A model generated the notes under the pieces. The model did no database searches. It was not told the DNA's origin and saw nothing but the letters and a program-made list of their open reading frames with translations. From an uncultured Dialister sp. (GTDB taxonomy: Bacteria > Bacillota > Negativicutes > Veillonellales > Dialisteraceae): a DNA stretch of 64,000 nucleotides. Shown here piece after piece: positions 42,388 through 51,207 of this stretch (position 1 is its first letter; the number at the start of each line of letters is the position of its first letter). The stretch spans positions 1 to 64,000 of the forward strand of contig CAAEVC010000155.1 in the NCBI GenBank assembly GCA_900759415.1, read 5' to 3'. Made by a program: the position numbers and the translations under genes.

Positions 42388-42631
42388 ATGTACCTCTTGA
42401 TTTCAAATGTTAGGAGTGGCAGAACGGGGGAATTCACAGATAAAATGATTTCATTATATCCATAAAAATTCTGGAATATTCTCAGTATAGCATTTTATCC
42501 GCTGATATGCACAGAAGAGAGGAATACTGGATGAACAGGGAGCAAGATACACCGTGTATTTATTTCTCCTTTATGATAAAATAAATTAGTTATGACATGA
42601 TTATATTCATTACTATTTGACAGGTGTATAT

Positions 42632-44731
42632 ATGAGTTATCAGAAGAATGATTATCAGAAAAAGTCCCGCAAATCGGAAGAGAAGAATCGTTCCCATTTG
42701 ATGAACCGCGATGGTACATTCCATATAGATAAGAAAGAAAGTCCAGGTCATTGGAAACGATGGTGGCTGATTGCGACGCTGGTCCCGTTCTGCTTTGCAT
42801 TTTTCCTTTCCTGGTATTTTGGCATGCCTGGAGGTTATGAACCTTTTTCTCAGGTGAAAGTATTCCTCCTGTTCCTGCAGGTAGGATTTATTACCGCCTA
42901 TTTCATCCGTCATCATCTGACAAAGGCGGCTGTCCATCTATGGCTGACCATTATTTTCCTATGGGCTTTGTCCCTTATCGTACCTTTCCTTTCGACTCAG
43001 ACCGATGTGCTCCTTGATATGTCTGATGTGTCAGGGGAACTTTCGACGCCCCTTTATCTTTTTATTTCCTGCCTTTCTGCAGCATGGATCCTTCCGGGAA
43101 AATTCAGGATGATTGCCCGGTTGTTCTGCGTAGTACTTATCCTTCTGTATCTGCTTGTTCAATTTACCTATGTCGGGTATTACGCAATAACCCATTCCCT
43201 GATTTCCATCAATATGCTTCTGGCACTTGCTCAAACGAATGTGGCAGAAACCATGGAGTATATCGAGGTGAATATTCCTTATGGGGAACTTATTGGCGGC
43301 GTGGGAGCTCTTATCATACTGGCATGGCTCCTTTTCAAGGCAAGCCGTTTCAGTTTCAACAGGAATCAGGTATCCAGAAAGACCTGGTTTATCATGGTTC
43401 TCCTCTTTTTTGTCAATTTGGGACTTTCCGGTCTGTCTATCGGTTCTACCCGTCTGGCTCATGTGTATTATGAAACCTATGAAACGCTGAAGAGCTTTTC
43501 GGATTTCCAGAAGATGGCAGATGCCCGAAGAAATATGCACATTGCAGATGAGAGTGTCGTACGCCGACTTAAGGAAGCACCAGATGGTGTCTATGTGCTT
43601 GTAATTGGTGAATCTCTCACAAGGGATCATATGAATGTGTATGGATATCTAAGAGAGACCACGCCTTTTCAGTCGGAAGCAGTGATAGATCCGCATTATA
43701 TTTTCTTTAATCACGGATATTCCTGTTATACACAGACAGTGCAGGTATTGACAGAGGCACTGACTGAGAAAAATCAGTATAATGATATGGCTCTTGCCAA
43801 AGCGTACTCCATTATTGATCTGGCTAGAGAAGCAGGGTTCCGCACCACTTGGATTTCCAATCAGTCCCGGTTCGGTGTGTGGGATACGCCTATCGGCGCC
43901 ATTGGTTCTGCCTGTGATGATCAGTACTGGATCAATTCTTATGTAGGGACCGATGTGATTACGAAGGATTATGATACAGCACTTATTCCGTATCTGAAAA
44001 AGGTGGATCCAAACAACCGCCGTCAGCTCATTGTCATTCATCTCATGGGAAGCCATGTAAGCTACTGGGACCGCTATCCTTCTGAGTTCTATCACTGGCC
44101 CACTGATATGGGAAAGGAGAGAACCAAGGAAGAAATCATGAATGATGAATATGATAATTCTGTCCTTTTCAACGATTATGTGCTTGAAAACATCATGAAC
44201 ACCGCCACTAATTATCTGCATGCAGACAGTGTTCTTTATTTCTCCGACCATGGAGAACAGGTCACTGAAAGACCGGGACATAATGCAGACCAGTTTGATT
44301 ACACCATGGTCCATATTCCTTTCTGGATCTATCTGTCCGGTGATTATCAGATGACTCACAAGGCAGAAGTGGCCCGGATGTGGGAAAGACGGAATATGCC
44401 TTTCTCCAATGATATGCTTTATGATACGCTCATGGGAATGATGGGACTTACGGCTGCTCATTATGACCCGACAGCCGATATATTCTCTACCAGATTCGAT
44501 AAGGATGTCACAACGCTCATGACCATGTACGGTAATGTGATGATCCGGAATGATACTGAACAGCTGGGACCGGATAAGGCTGAGCATGATGCAGAATGGA
44601 ATGGCCGTATTGCTGCCCGGGCACAGGCAGCAGGACATCACAGTTTTGACTGGAATGATTTCCATCCTATAAAGATTAAGTCAGAAAATGTGCCGGTAGT
44701 AGAAAATACAGGTATTGCACAGGAAGGCTGA
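42632..44731 (+). CDS. Phosphoethanolamine transferase-like sulfatase-fold membrane enzyme
   Basis: This 699-residue inner-membrane enzyme has five hydrophobic segments in the first 250 residues and a periplasmic alkaline-phosphatase-type domain. The domain contains YVLVIGESLTRDHMNVYGYLRETTP (catalytic Thr with metal ligand Glu), IVIHLMGSHVSYWDRYP and LYFSDHGEQVTERPGHNAD (metal-binding Asp/His). This matches EptA/CptA enzymes that put phosphoethanolamine on lipid A or core sugars, in keeping with a diderm. ATG 42632 has AGGTG upstream. The first 48 residues are basic and cytoplasmic, a longer leader than in most family members. Confidence 0.88.
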   Translation: MSYQKNDYQKKSRKSEEKNRSHLMNRDGTFHIDKKESPGHWKRWWLIATLVPFCFAFFLSWYFGMPGGYEPFSQVKVFLLFLQVGFITAYFIRHHLTKAAVHLWLTIIFLWALSLIVPFLSTQTDVLLDMSDVSGELSTPLYLFISCLSAAWILPGKFRMIARLFCVVLILLYLLVQFTYVGYYAITHSLISINMLLALAQTNVAETMEYIEVNIPYGELIGGVGALIILAWLLFKASRFSFNRNQVSRKTWFIMVLLFFVNLGLSGLSIGSTRLAHVYYETYETLKSFSDFQKMADARRNMHIADESVVRRLKEAPDGVYVLVIGESLTRDHMNVYGYLRETTPFQSEAVIDPHYIFFNHGYSCYTQTVQVLTEALTEKNQYNDMALAKAYSIIDLAREAGFRTTWISNQSRFGVWDTPIGAIGSACDDQYWINSYVGTDVITKDYDTALIPYLKKVDPNNRRQLIVIHLMGSHVSYWDRYPSEFYHWPTDMGKERTKEEIMNDEYDNSVLFNDYVLENIMNTATNYLHADSVLYFSDHGEQVTERPGHNADQFDYTMVHIPFWIYLSGDYQMTHKAEVARMWERRNMPFSNDMLYDTLMGMMGLTAAHYDPTADIFSTRFDKDVTTLMTMYGNVMIRNDTEQLGPDKAEHDAEWNGRIAARAQAAGHHSFDWNDFHPIKIKSENVPVVENTGIAQEG

Positions 44732-44817
44732 AGTTCTGCCAGTGAGAGACAGTCTATTTGTCAGGTATGGCAGACTGTGATACTATACAGATAATATTAG
44801 ATTCAACAGGAGGATTT

Positions 44818-45468
44818 ATGAGGCTTCGCAGGAAACCCTGGATCGAAGAGGCGATCAAAGAATACACATCCATTCTTTATCTGGATGAACCAACAGAAGA
44901 AAAGGGGAAATGGAGAGAACTGTTTCCTCATCCGGAAAATGAACTTCATGTGGAATTTGGCACAGGAAAAGGACAGTTCATTTCCGGCATGGCTGCTATT
45001 CATCCCGACGTGAACTATGTGGGTATGGAAGTACAGGAAGGGGTCATTTATTATGCTGCCAAGAAGACAGCAGAAAAGGATCCCCCGCTTACCAATGTAC
45101 GCCTGATCCTTGGGGATGTAAGTGAAATTCTTAATATTTTTGATGAAGGAGAGGTAGACGTTATCTACCTGAATTTCAGTGATCCCTGGCCAAAGAAAAG
45201 ACATGCAAAGAGAAGACTGACCTACAGGGATTTTCTGAAACGTTATGCCCTTATACTGAAGGAAGGCGGAGAAATCCGTTTCAAGACAGATAATAAGGAC
45301 CTTTTTGATTTTTCCATTGAAGAATTTAAAGCGATGGGATGGGAACTTTCTGATGTGACCTATGACCTTCATTCCAACAGGGTTGAAGGGGATGTGGAAA
45401 CGGAATATGAAGAAAAGTTCTCCAGAAAGGGGAATCCGGTATGTCGTCTCGTGGCGAGACGCCCCTGA
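44818..45468 (+). CDS. trmB: tRNA (guanine-N7)-methyltransferase
   Basis: TrmB methylates G46 in the tRNA variable loop using SAM. The 216-residue protein has LHVEFGTGKGQFISGMAA (SAM-binding motif I), VNYVGMEVQEGVI, LILGDVSEI, and DVIYLNFSDPWPKKRHAKRRLT, the signature catalytic block. ATG 44818 is chosen because AGGAGG lies just upstream. Its 3' end overlaps the SEDS gene by 28 bases. Confidence 0.95.
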   Translation: MRLRRKPWIEEAIKEYTSILYLDEPTEEKGKWRELFPHPENELHVEFGTGKGQFISGMAAIHPDVNYVGMEVQEGVIYYAAKKTAEKDPPLTNVRLILGDVSEILNIFDEGEVDVIYLNFSDPWPKKRHAKRRLTYRDFLKRYALILKEGGEIRFKTDNKDLFDFSIEEFKAMGWELSDVTYDLHSNRVEGDVETEYEEKFSRKGNPVCRLVARRP

Positions 45469-46820
45469 TCAATATGAAGTATGCCCCCGATGAATTGCAG
45501 AAATTGTTCATTGTGGCAGGAATACTGATTATCTTGGGAGCATTCAATATTTACAGTTCAACCTATTATATGAATATGGAGGCAGGCGCCAGCCCTTACA
45601 GCCATATACTGCGCCATCTGATTTTTCTCACGGTCAGTATCGTTGTGGCTTTCGGAGTGTCAAAGGTTCCCTACCGCATCATAAAAAATGGTGCTTTATT
45701 ATGGAGCGCAGGAACTATCCTTCTTCTGCTCCTCGTCATGGTGGCCGGCCGTACAGTCAATGGAGCTACCCGATGGATACAGCTGGGGCCTCTGTCCCTG
45801 CAGCCTTCAGAAATTGCGAAGGTGACGGGGCTTATCTGGGCATCTGCCTGTCTTGCGGTGAAGATTGACAGAAATGAAAGCATGTCTGTCTTTGGCCATC
45901 TGCTGAGACCATTCATCTTCTTTGCAAGTAAAAAGAGGAAGAATTCTTTTGGCACCATGCTCCGGTATTTTTCTCCTCTGTACATGCCCCTTATAATGGC
46001 GGTGCTTGTATTGAAGCAGCCGGATATGGGGACCGCAGGAATGATTCTTGTTTTCCCGGGCCTTCTTTATATCCTGGCAGGAATGCCGGTCATTGAAATT
46101 CTTCTGAGTCTGGGTGTGACTTTTGTGGCCTTTGTGGCCCTTGTTCTTGTCGCTCCCTACCGCATGGCCCGTATCATCGTTCTTTTTGACCCGGAAGCCT
46201 ATGCACAGGATGGGGGATACCAGACGGTGCAGAGTCTTATCGCTGTCGGTTCAGGCGGATTCTTAGGACAGGGGATGGGAGAAGGGATGTCCAAATTCCT
46301 TTATCTCCCGGAACAGTATACCGACTTTGCCTATGCCGTATTCAGTCAGGAATACGGATTCATCGGATCCGCAGTGGTCCTTGGACTCTATGTATTGTTT
46401 ATGATTTACGGACTCCGGGTGGGAAGGAAACTGAAGCAGACCTATTCGGCTCTTATGGTATATGGGCTGACTCTTCTGATTTCTGTACAGGGATTCCTTA
46501 ATATCGCCATGGTTATCGGCGTATTTCCGGTCACCGGCATCCCGCTTCCTTTCATTTCCTTTGGCGGTACGTCTCTTCTTATGAATATCATTGCACTGGG
46601 ACTCATCTGGGGGACGACGACTCAGAGCCTCAGGGAACATGATGAAATCGAGAGGGAAAAGCGGATCGCTGCCATGGAAGGAAGAGCTATGTCTTTTGGC
46701 GAACTTTCAGGCTCCGTATATTCATCCCGTTCTAATTATTGGAAAGGATATAAGAGGGGTTGTGATAAAATGACAGACCATTTTTCACAACTCCTTTTTC
46801 TTTGGAAGGAGGCATTATGA
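45441..46820 (+). CDS. SEDS-family peptidoglycan glycosyltransferase (FtsW/RodA)
   Basis: This polytopic glycan-strand polymerase of up to 459 residues has GATRWIQLGPLSLQPSEIAK, VLKQPDMGTAGMIL, GSGGFLGQGMGEG, PEQYTDFAYAVFSQEYGFIGS and the C-terminal GIPLPFISFGGTSLL, which together fit FtsW more than RodA. ATG 45441 has an AAAGGGGA site; ATG 45474 gives a shorter version without one. The last 20 or so codons run through a GGTTGTGA-type hairpin and the next ribosome site, so the natural stop may have been lost. It could serve with the PBP at 19.3 kb. Confidence 0.86.
   Translation: MSSRGETPLINMKYAPDELQKLFIVAGILIILGAFNIYSSTYYMNMEAGASPYSHILRHLIFLTVSIVVAFGVSKVPYRIIKNGALLWSAGTILLLLLVMVAGRTVNGATRWIQLGPLSLQPSEIAKVTGLIWASACLAVKIDRNESMSVFGHLLRPFIFFASKKRKNSFGTMLRYFSPLYMPLIMAVLVLKQPDMGTAGMILVFPGLLYILAGMPVIEILLSLGVTFVAFVALVLVAPYRMARIIVLFDPEAYAQDGGYQTVQSLIAVGSGGFLGQGMGEGMSKFLYLPEQYTDFAYAVFSQEYGFIGSAVVLGLYVLFMIYGLRVGRKLKQTYSALMVYGLTLLISVQGFLNIAMVIGVFPVTGIPLPFISFGGTSLLMNIIALGLIWGTTTQSLREHDEIEREKRIAAMEGRAMSFGELSGSVYSSRSNYWKGYKRGCDKMTDHFSQLLFLWKEAL
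46752..46800 (+). terminator. Terminator-like hairpin inside the 3' end of the SEDS gene
   Basis: GGGGTTGTGATAAAATG pairs with CATTTTTCACAACTCC, followed by a T run. It is coding in the SEDS frame and lies directly before the AAGGAGG site of the next gene. Confidence 0.7.
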
Positions 46821-47359
46821 AAATTCATCCAGAAGGAATGACTCTTTTTGTCCATTCTTTTTTCCTTGAAGAGTCCGAGCAGTGGGACATGCTGAAAGAA
46901 GCAGCATCCATTCTGGAAGAGAGGGGTGTCAGAGTGCACTGCGTCACTGATGAAACATTCCTGTCATCAGGCCTGGTGCATCCGGGTGACCATGTTCTTT
47001 CCATTGTTCCGGCGGTAGAAAGAACAGGACAGATGGCGCTGAAGGCCTTTGAGAAAGGACTCTCCGGGATAGTGGTCTATGGAGACAGTCCTTTCGGCAT
47101 AAGTCTTGAAGAAGGGAATGTGGTCTCTTTCTTTGGAGACAAAGGTTTTCATTCAGAAATGATAAGAACGGAAGATGGTGCGTTTCCAAAGATATCTAAA
47201 GAGAGGATGAAGAACAGTAAAAAAGATCCTCTGGTAAAGAGGATCCTTATGGTTATTTATATAAGTCTTATGATATATGGAATAAAAGGAGATTCAGGAT
47301 TTCTTTCTGCTGCTGATGAAGCAAGACATGTATGGAAGGAAAGAAATCTCAGTCTTTGA
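46817..47359 (+). CDS. Unknown protein with C-terminal hydrophobic segment
   Basis: I recognise no family. The 180-residue product has an alternating first part (MTLFVHSFFLEES, VRVHCVTDETFLSSG, VVYGDSPFGI) that looks like a small alpha/beta domain. A hydrophobic stretch follows near LMVIYISLMIYGI (residues 143-156), with a charged end. AAGGAGG lies seven bases before ATG 46817, and the start overlaps the SEDS stop, suggesting coupling to cell-wall growth. The 3' end overlaps a convergent minus-strand gene by 11 bases. Confidence 0.6.
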   Translation: MKIHPEGMTLFVHSFFLEESEQWDMLKEAASILEERGVRVHCVTDETFLSSGLVHPGDHVLSIVPAVERTGQMALKAFEKGLSGIVVYGDSPFGISLEEGNVVSFFGDKGFHSEMIRTEDGAFPKISKERMKNSKKDPLVKRILMVIYISLMIYGIKGDSGFLSAADEARHVWKERNLSL

Positions 47360-47615
47360 AATACTTCTTGGCAAGCATCCAGGTAAAAGCAAAGGCTTTC
47401 TGATACAGATAGAGAGTCAGAGCTTTCTTTGGATGAAGAAGCCAGTAGGTCTTTGCTATAGGCTCCAGGGATTTCACGAAGTCCGGAGTCTTATCTTTGA
47501 CCACTTTTGAGGACTCAGAAGGAAGGGCTGCTCCTTTTTTCCCGTGGACGCTTTTGGCAATAAGAGCAGCAGAAACAGCAAGGATTAAAGGCTTTATTAC
47601 TTTTTGAATATTCAT
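47349..47615 (-). CDS. Small membrane-associated protein of unknown function
   Basis: The 88-residue product begins with a hydrophobic helix (VIKPLILAVSAALIAKSVHG) that could be a signal anchor, followed by a charged region and an aromatic C-terminal helix. GAGAGGAGAA lies about eight bases upstream of the ATG on the minus strand, which supports real expression. It converges with the preceding plus-strand gene. No family is recognised. Confidence 0.6.
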   Translation of the reverse strand: MNIQKVIKPLILAVSAALIAKSVHGKKGAALPSESSKVVKDKTPDFVKSLEPIAKTYWLLHPKKALTLYLYQKAFAFTWMLAKKYFKD

Positions 47616-47689
47616 TTTCCAATTCTCCTCTCTGATACAGATTCTGTTTCATTTATCATAGCAAATAAAAAGAGGGAGTTCAAAAATTT

Positions 47690-47719
47690 TTGTTTCTAAA
47701 GTAAGACTTGTGATATACT
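47690..47719 (+). promoter_or_regulatory. Promoter of the CydB-like gene
   Basis: TTGTTT (47690-47695) and TATACT (47714-47719) have an 18-base spacer; TGA before the -10 makes it an extended type. Confidence 0.55.
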
Positions 47720-47763
47720 TTAATGGATAAAATCTATTACTGTGGAAATTCTGGAGGATTTTT

Positions 47764-48708
47764 ATGGAAGCCAATTCTAATGTATTGTTGTTACCCCTGT
47801 GTTTTTTTGGACTGTATATGATTCTGGAAGCGGCAGACTGGGGACTCTGCATCTCTGCTCCTGCGGTTTCCCGCAATCAGGAAGAAAATAAAGCCATATT
47901 AAATGCATTGAATCCTGCCCTTGATGGCAATGAATTATGGTATCTTTTAGGCATGTTCATGATGGGCGCTGCGATTCCCGGTATTTCTGCCAATGAAGGC
48001 AGAGGCGAAGGGATGGTGCTCATAGGTCTTGTACTTTCCGGCGCTCTGTTCCGTATGATTGCGGTACTTATGAAAAATGTGGTGAGCAAACCGGCGGTCA
48101 TGAAATTCATAAGCTTCTTTTCGGTCATTGTACTGGCAGGCATCAGCCTTACAGGAACATCTCTTTTAATGCCTGATGGCTCCTATTTCTCTCTTCTGGG
48201 AATCGTCTCTGCTTTATGGGTGATTCTGGCATCCTTCCAGATTGGTACTCTTTATGGAGCCATGAAGGTGGTCAATCCGCTGGGAGAACGTTTCCGTGCT
48301 GCATTCCTGGTTTCCAGTGTGCTGAATGTGATCGTGTATATCATCCTTGCTATCCTTCTTAAGAATCATGCAGGAGAATCAAATATCTACGGTAATTTCT
48401 TCTGGATCAGCCTGGTAGCTACAGCCATTCTCTTTGTGGTGGCTTTCTTCTTTACCCGTATGCGCCACGTGAAGACAGGACTTGCGGCCGCTTACCTTTC
48501 TTCTTTCTTTGCTATCGCAGTATACCTGTCCTGCTATGCAGCTATTCTCCCCGATATTTTCCCGGTAGAAGTAGGATCTGTGAAGCAGGCGCTGGATACC
48601 ATGCCAAGCACTGGTCTTCTGGCTCTTGCCGTTGTATGGAGCCTCGGATCTTTTGTATGGCGTCTTATCCGGAAGAAAATCAATTATGAATGGGACGACC
48701 ATATCTGA
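47764..48708 (+). CDS. CydB-like membrane protein (cytochrome bd subunit II-like), orphan
   Basis: This 314-residue protein has eight or nine hydrophobic segments. The N-terminal pattern LYMILEAADWGLCISAPAV ... NALNPALDGNELWYLLG follows CydB/CioB, where DGNEVW is a hallmark. Later helices are also arranged as in subunit II. No cydA, which binds the haems, is nearby, and in this mostly fermentative organism the role is unclear. It may pair with a distant CydA or have another function. The 58-codon gene 15 bases downstream is likely in the same operon. Confidence 0.72.
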   Translation: MEANSNVLLLPLCFFGLYMILEAADWGLCISAPAVSRNQEENKAILNALNPALDGNELWYLLGMFMMGAAIPGISANEGRGEGMVLIGLVLSGALFRMIAVLMKNVVSKPAVMKFISFFSVIVLAGISLTGTSLLMPDGSYFSLLGIVSALWVILASFQIGTLYGAMKVVNPLGERFRAAFLVSSVLNVIVYIILAILLKNHAGESNIYGNFFWISLVATAILFVVAFFFTRMRHVKTGLAAAYLSSFFAIAVYLSCYAAILPDIFPVEVGSVKQALDTMPSTGLLALAVVWSLGSFVWRLIRKKINYEWDDHI

Positions 48709-48723
48709 TATAAGGAGGATACT

Positions 48724-48900
48724 ATGGGAGAACTTTTCAAGACCCAGCATACGATCGATGAAATGCTGGACCGTATGGGTGTAAAAATCGTACTGGATGC
48801 AGAACATTTATCAGAGGAAGATAAGCTGGAAGCTGAAAAACAGGGATCTTCCGTTGTCCTGAAAAAGGTAAGTGACAGGAAAGAGAAGGAAGAGGAATAA
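48724..48900 (+). CDS. Small 58-residue protein downstream of the CydB-like gene
   Basis: TAAGGAGG lies six bases before ATG 48724, and the frame runs 58 codons to TAA 48898-48900 (MGELFKTQHTIDEMLDRMGV ... EKEEE). It is charged, probably helical, without a membrane segment. Position 15 bases after the CydB-like stop suggests co-expression, perhaps as an accessory subunit comparable in position, not in sequence, to CydX. It is too short for confident family naming. Confidence 0.65.
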   Translation: MGELFKTQHTIDEMLDRMGVKIVLDAEHLSEEDKLEAEKQGSSVVLKKVSDRKEKEEE

Positions 48901-48928
48901 TTATTTCCAGTCAATTAAATGAATATGT

Positions 48929-49062
48929 GAAGGGGTGCTGGGCGGACCCGGCTGAGATAAAGACTATTCGTCTTTGGACCCTGTGAACCTGATTTGGATA
49001 ATGCCAGCGAAGGGAGAATGTAGGACTGATCAGTCAGGGACATGAACTGGTCAGTCTTTTTT
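48929..49062 (+). promoter_or_regulatory. TPP (THI-box) riboswitch with terminator upstream of tenA
   Basis: The THI-box core is present in order: GGGGTGCTGGGC, GGCTGAGAT, GGACCCTGTGAACCTGATTTGG and ATAATGCCAGCGAAGGGAG (48930-49018). A terminator stem follows (GACTGATCAGT at 49024 with ACTGGTCAGTC to 49056, then T run), so thiamin pyrophosphate should stop transcription of tenA. Confidence 0.95.
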
Positions 49063-49097
49063 CATTTCATATATTTCAAAAGAAAAGAGGAATCATA

Positions 49098-49778
49098 ATG
49101 AAAGTCAGCCAGATGATTTACGACGCATGTATAAAAGAATGGGAATCCTGCTGTCACCATCCTTTCATTCAGGGAATGGCCGATGGAACACTGGACCACA
49201 AGAAGTTTCAGTATTATATGATTCAGGACCATAAATATCTCATGCAGTATGCAAAAGTCTTTGCATTAGGGGTCATTAAATGCGAATCGGAAGAAGATAT
49301 GCGTCTCTACGGAGATCTTATCAAAGCAACTCTTGATACAGAAAATGCGGTTCATCAGGCTTATCTGAAGGAACTGGGAATCACAAAGGAAATGATTGAG
49401 GAAGCGCCGGTTTCCCTGAACAACAAATCATATACAGACTACATGATTGCAGAAGCTTTCAAAGGCGGCATGCCGGAACTGACCGCCAGTGTACTGTCCT
49501 GTTCCTGGAGCTACAAGGTCATAGGGGATTATCTGGAAACTCTTCCTCATGCATTTGATCATCCTTTCTATCGCCGCTGGATTGAAATGTATACCAGCGA
49601 AGGATACAGGAAAGCCAATGACCTGATGATTGATCTGGTGGACCGCTACTGCGAAGGACTTTCCGCAAAACGGCTGGAACATATTAAGGACATTGTAAAG
49701 ACATGCAGCGATTATGAATACCAGTTCTGGGATGCAGCATGGACTATGGGTGAAAGTTATACTCCTGTTTTCAAATAA
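49098..49778 (+). CDS. tenA: Thiaminase II / aminopyrimidine aminohydrolase
   Basis: TenA deaminates aminopyrimidine breakdown products of thiamin to HMP for reuse, or cleaves thiamin. The 226-residue all-helical protein has MIQDHKYLMQYAKVFALG with the substrate-binding Asp, LSCSWSYKVIGDYL with the active-site Cys, and FWDAAWTMGE near the end with the conserved aromatic acidic pocket. Control by a TPP riboswitch fits a salvage role. It is the only thiamin gene in view. Confidence 0.95.
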   Translation: MKVSQMIYDACIKEWESCCHHPFIQGMADGTLDHKKFQYYMIQDHKYLMQYAKVFALGVIKCESEEDMRLYGDLIKATLDTENAVHQAYLKELGITKEMIEEAPVSLNNKSYTDYMIAEAFKGGMPELTASVLSCSWSYKVIGDYLETLPHAFDHPFYRRWIEMYTSEGYRKANDLMIDLVDRYCEGLSAKRLEHIKDIVKTCSDYEYQFWDAAWTMGESYTPVFK

Positions 49779-49829
49779 CCGGTGATAATCATCTGTCTGA
49801 TTCAGAAATAAAAGCTTTTATCATAAGAG

Positions 49830-49870
49830 AAAGTGTGACAGGATGGAAATTCATTTTGTCACACTTTTTT
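49830..49870 (+). terminator. Intrinsic terminator after tenA
   Basis: AAAGTGTGACA pairs with TGTCACACTTT and ends in a T run. Confidence 0.85.
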
Positions 49871-49960
49871 GATGTCCAGATTTTCTGGCATCCTGTGGAA
49901 AAAGATAGAACGTTTTTTCTTCCATGTGGTATAATGAAATAAATGTTCGAGGAGGAAATC

Positions 49961-51205
49961 ATGGATATAGGAGAAAAGTTAGATATACTGGCAGATGCAG
50001 CAAAATATGATGTTTCCTGTTCCTCCAGTGGTTCATCCCGTGCAAATCAGGGCGGATTGGGAAATGGACACAAGAGTGGTATCTGTCATACATGGACAGC
50101 AGACGGCAGGTGCGTATCCCTTCTGAAAATATTGATGACCAACTACTGCATTTATGACTGCGAATACTGTGTGAACCGGAGAAGCCACAATACACCAAGG
50201 GCCATCCTGACACCGGAAGAGATTGTGCTTCTGACCATAGAATTTTACAAGCGGAATTATATTGAAGGACTCTTCCTTTCTTCAGGGATTATCCGATCAC
50301 CAGACTACACCACCGAGCTTCTGATTAAAGTTGCCAGACTTTTGAGAGAGAGGGAACATTTCAATGGATATATCCATATGAAAGGAATACCCGGGACTGA
50401 TCCGGCTCTTTTAAATACTCTTGGCAGATATGTAGACCGGGTGAGTGTCAATATAGAACTTCCTTCTGAAAAATCCCTTCATCTCCTGGCGCCGCAGAAA
50501 ACGAAGAAGGCAATCATAGCACCGATGAAGTTCTTCAAGGAATCCATTGAAGAATACAGGGAGGAACGAAAGAAGCACAGGAGCACGCCTTCCTTCGTGC
50601 CGGCAGGACAGACGACCCAGCTCATTGTAGGGGCAAGCGGTGAAAGTGACCGGCAGATCCTTCTTCTTACGGAAGGCCTTTATAATAAGGCTTCTCTGAA
50701 GCGGGTCTATTATTCTGCTTACGTCCCGGTGATGCAGGGAAAGAATCTCCCGGTCATCGGAAGGCCTCCGCTTTCCAGAGAAAACAGGCTTTATCAGGCA
50801 GACTGGCTTCTCAGGTTTTATAAATTCCAGGCCGATGAGATTTTAACTCCTGACAATCCCAATCTGGATAAAAATCTGGATCCCAAATGTATGTGGGCTT
50901 TGCGGCACCGGGAACTCTTTCCTGTAGAAATCAACCGGGCGCCCTATGAAATGATTCTCCGTATCCCCGGCGTTGGAGTCCGAAGTGCGCTTCGCATCAC
51001 AAGGCTCAGGAAACAGGGAAATCTTTCCTTTGATACCTTAAAGCGGCTCGGCGTGGTGCTGAAAAGAGCCCGCTACTTTATGACCGTAAATGGCAGATAT
51101 TATGGAGAAAGAGGCCTTGATGATATCAATTTAAAAGACCGTCTTATTTCAGTGAAAGCAGCCAATGCCATGCGACAGATGAGCTTATTTGATATGCAGG
51201 TGTGA
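49961..51205 (+). CDS. Radical SAM protein, putative DNA modification/repair (SplB-related)
   Basis: This 414-residue radical SAM enzyme binds a 4Fe-4S cluster through CIYDCEYC (CxxxCxxC) near residue 57. It matches the family annotated as putative DNA modification/repair radical SAM protein (TIGR03916 type). The start is ATG 49961, with GGAGGAAA upstream. C-terminal helix-hairpin-helix signs (ILRIPGVGVRSALRITRLRK) suggest DNA contact. The next gene is its constant partner (TIGR03915 type), separated by two bases. The reaction is unknown. Confidence 0.88.
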   Translation: MDIGEKLDILADAAKYDVSCSSSGSSRANQGGLGNGHKSGICHTWTADGRCVSLLKILMTNYCIYDCEYCVNRRSHNTPRAILTPEEIVLLTIEFYKRNYIEGLFLSSGIIRSPDYTTELLIKVARLLREREHFNGYIHMKGIPGTDPALLNTLGRYVDRVSVNIELPSEKSLHLLAPQKTKKAIIAPMKFFKESIEEYREERKKHRSTPSFVPAGQTTQLIVGASGESDRQILLLTEGLYNKASLKRVYYSAYVPVMQGKNLPVIGRPPLSRENRLYQADWLLRFYKFQADEILTPDNPNLDKNLDPKCMWALRHRELFPVEINRAPYEMILRIPGVGVRSALRITRLRKQGNLSFDTLKRLGVVLKRARYFMTVNGRYYGERGLDDINLKDRLISVKAANAMRQMSLFDMQV

Positions 51206-51207
51206 TC

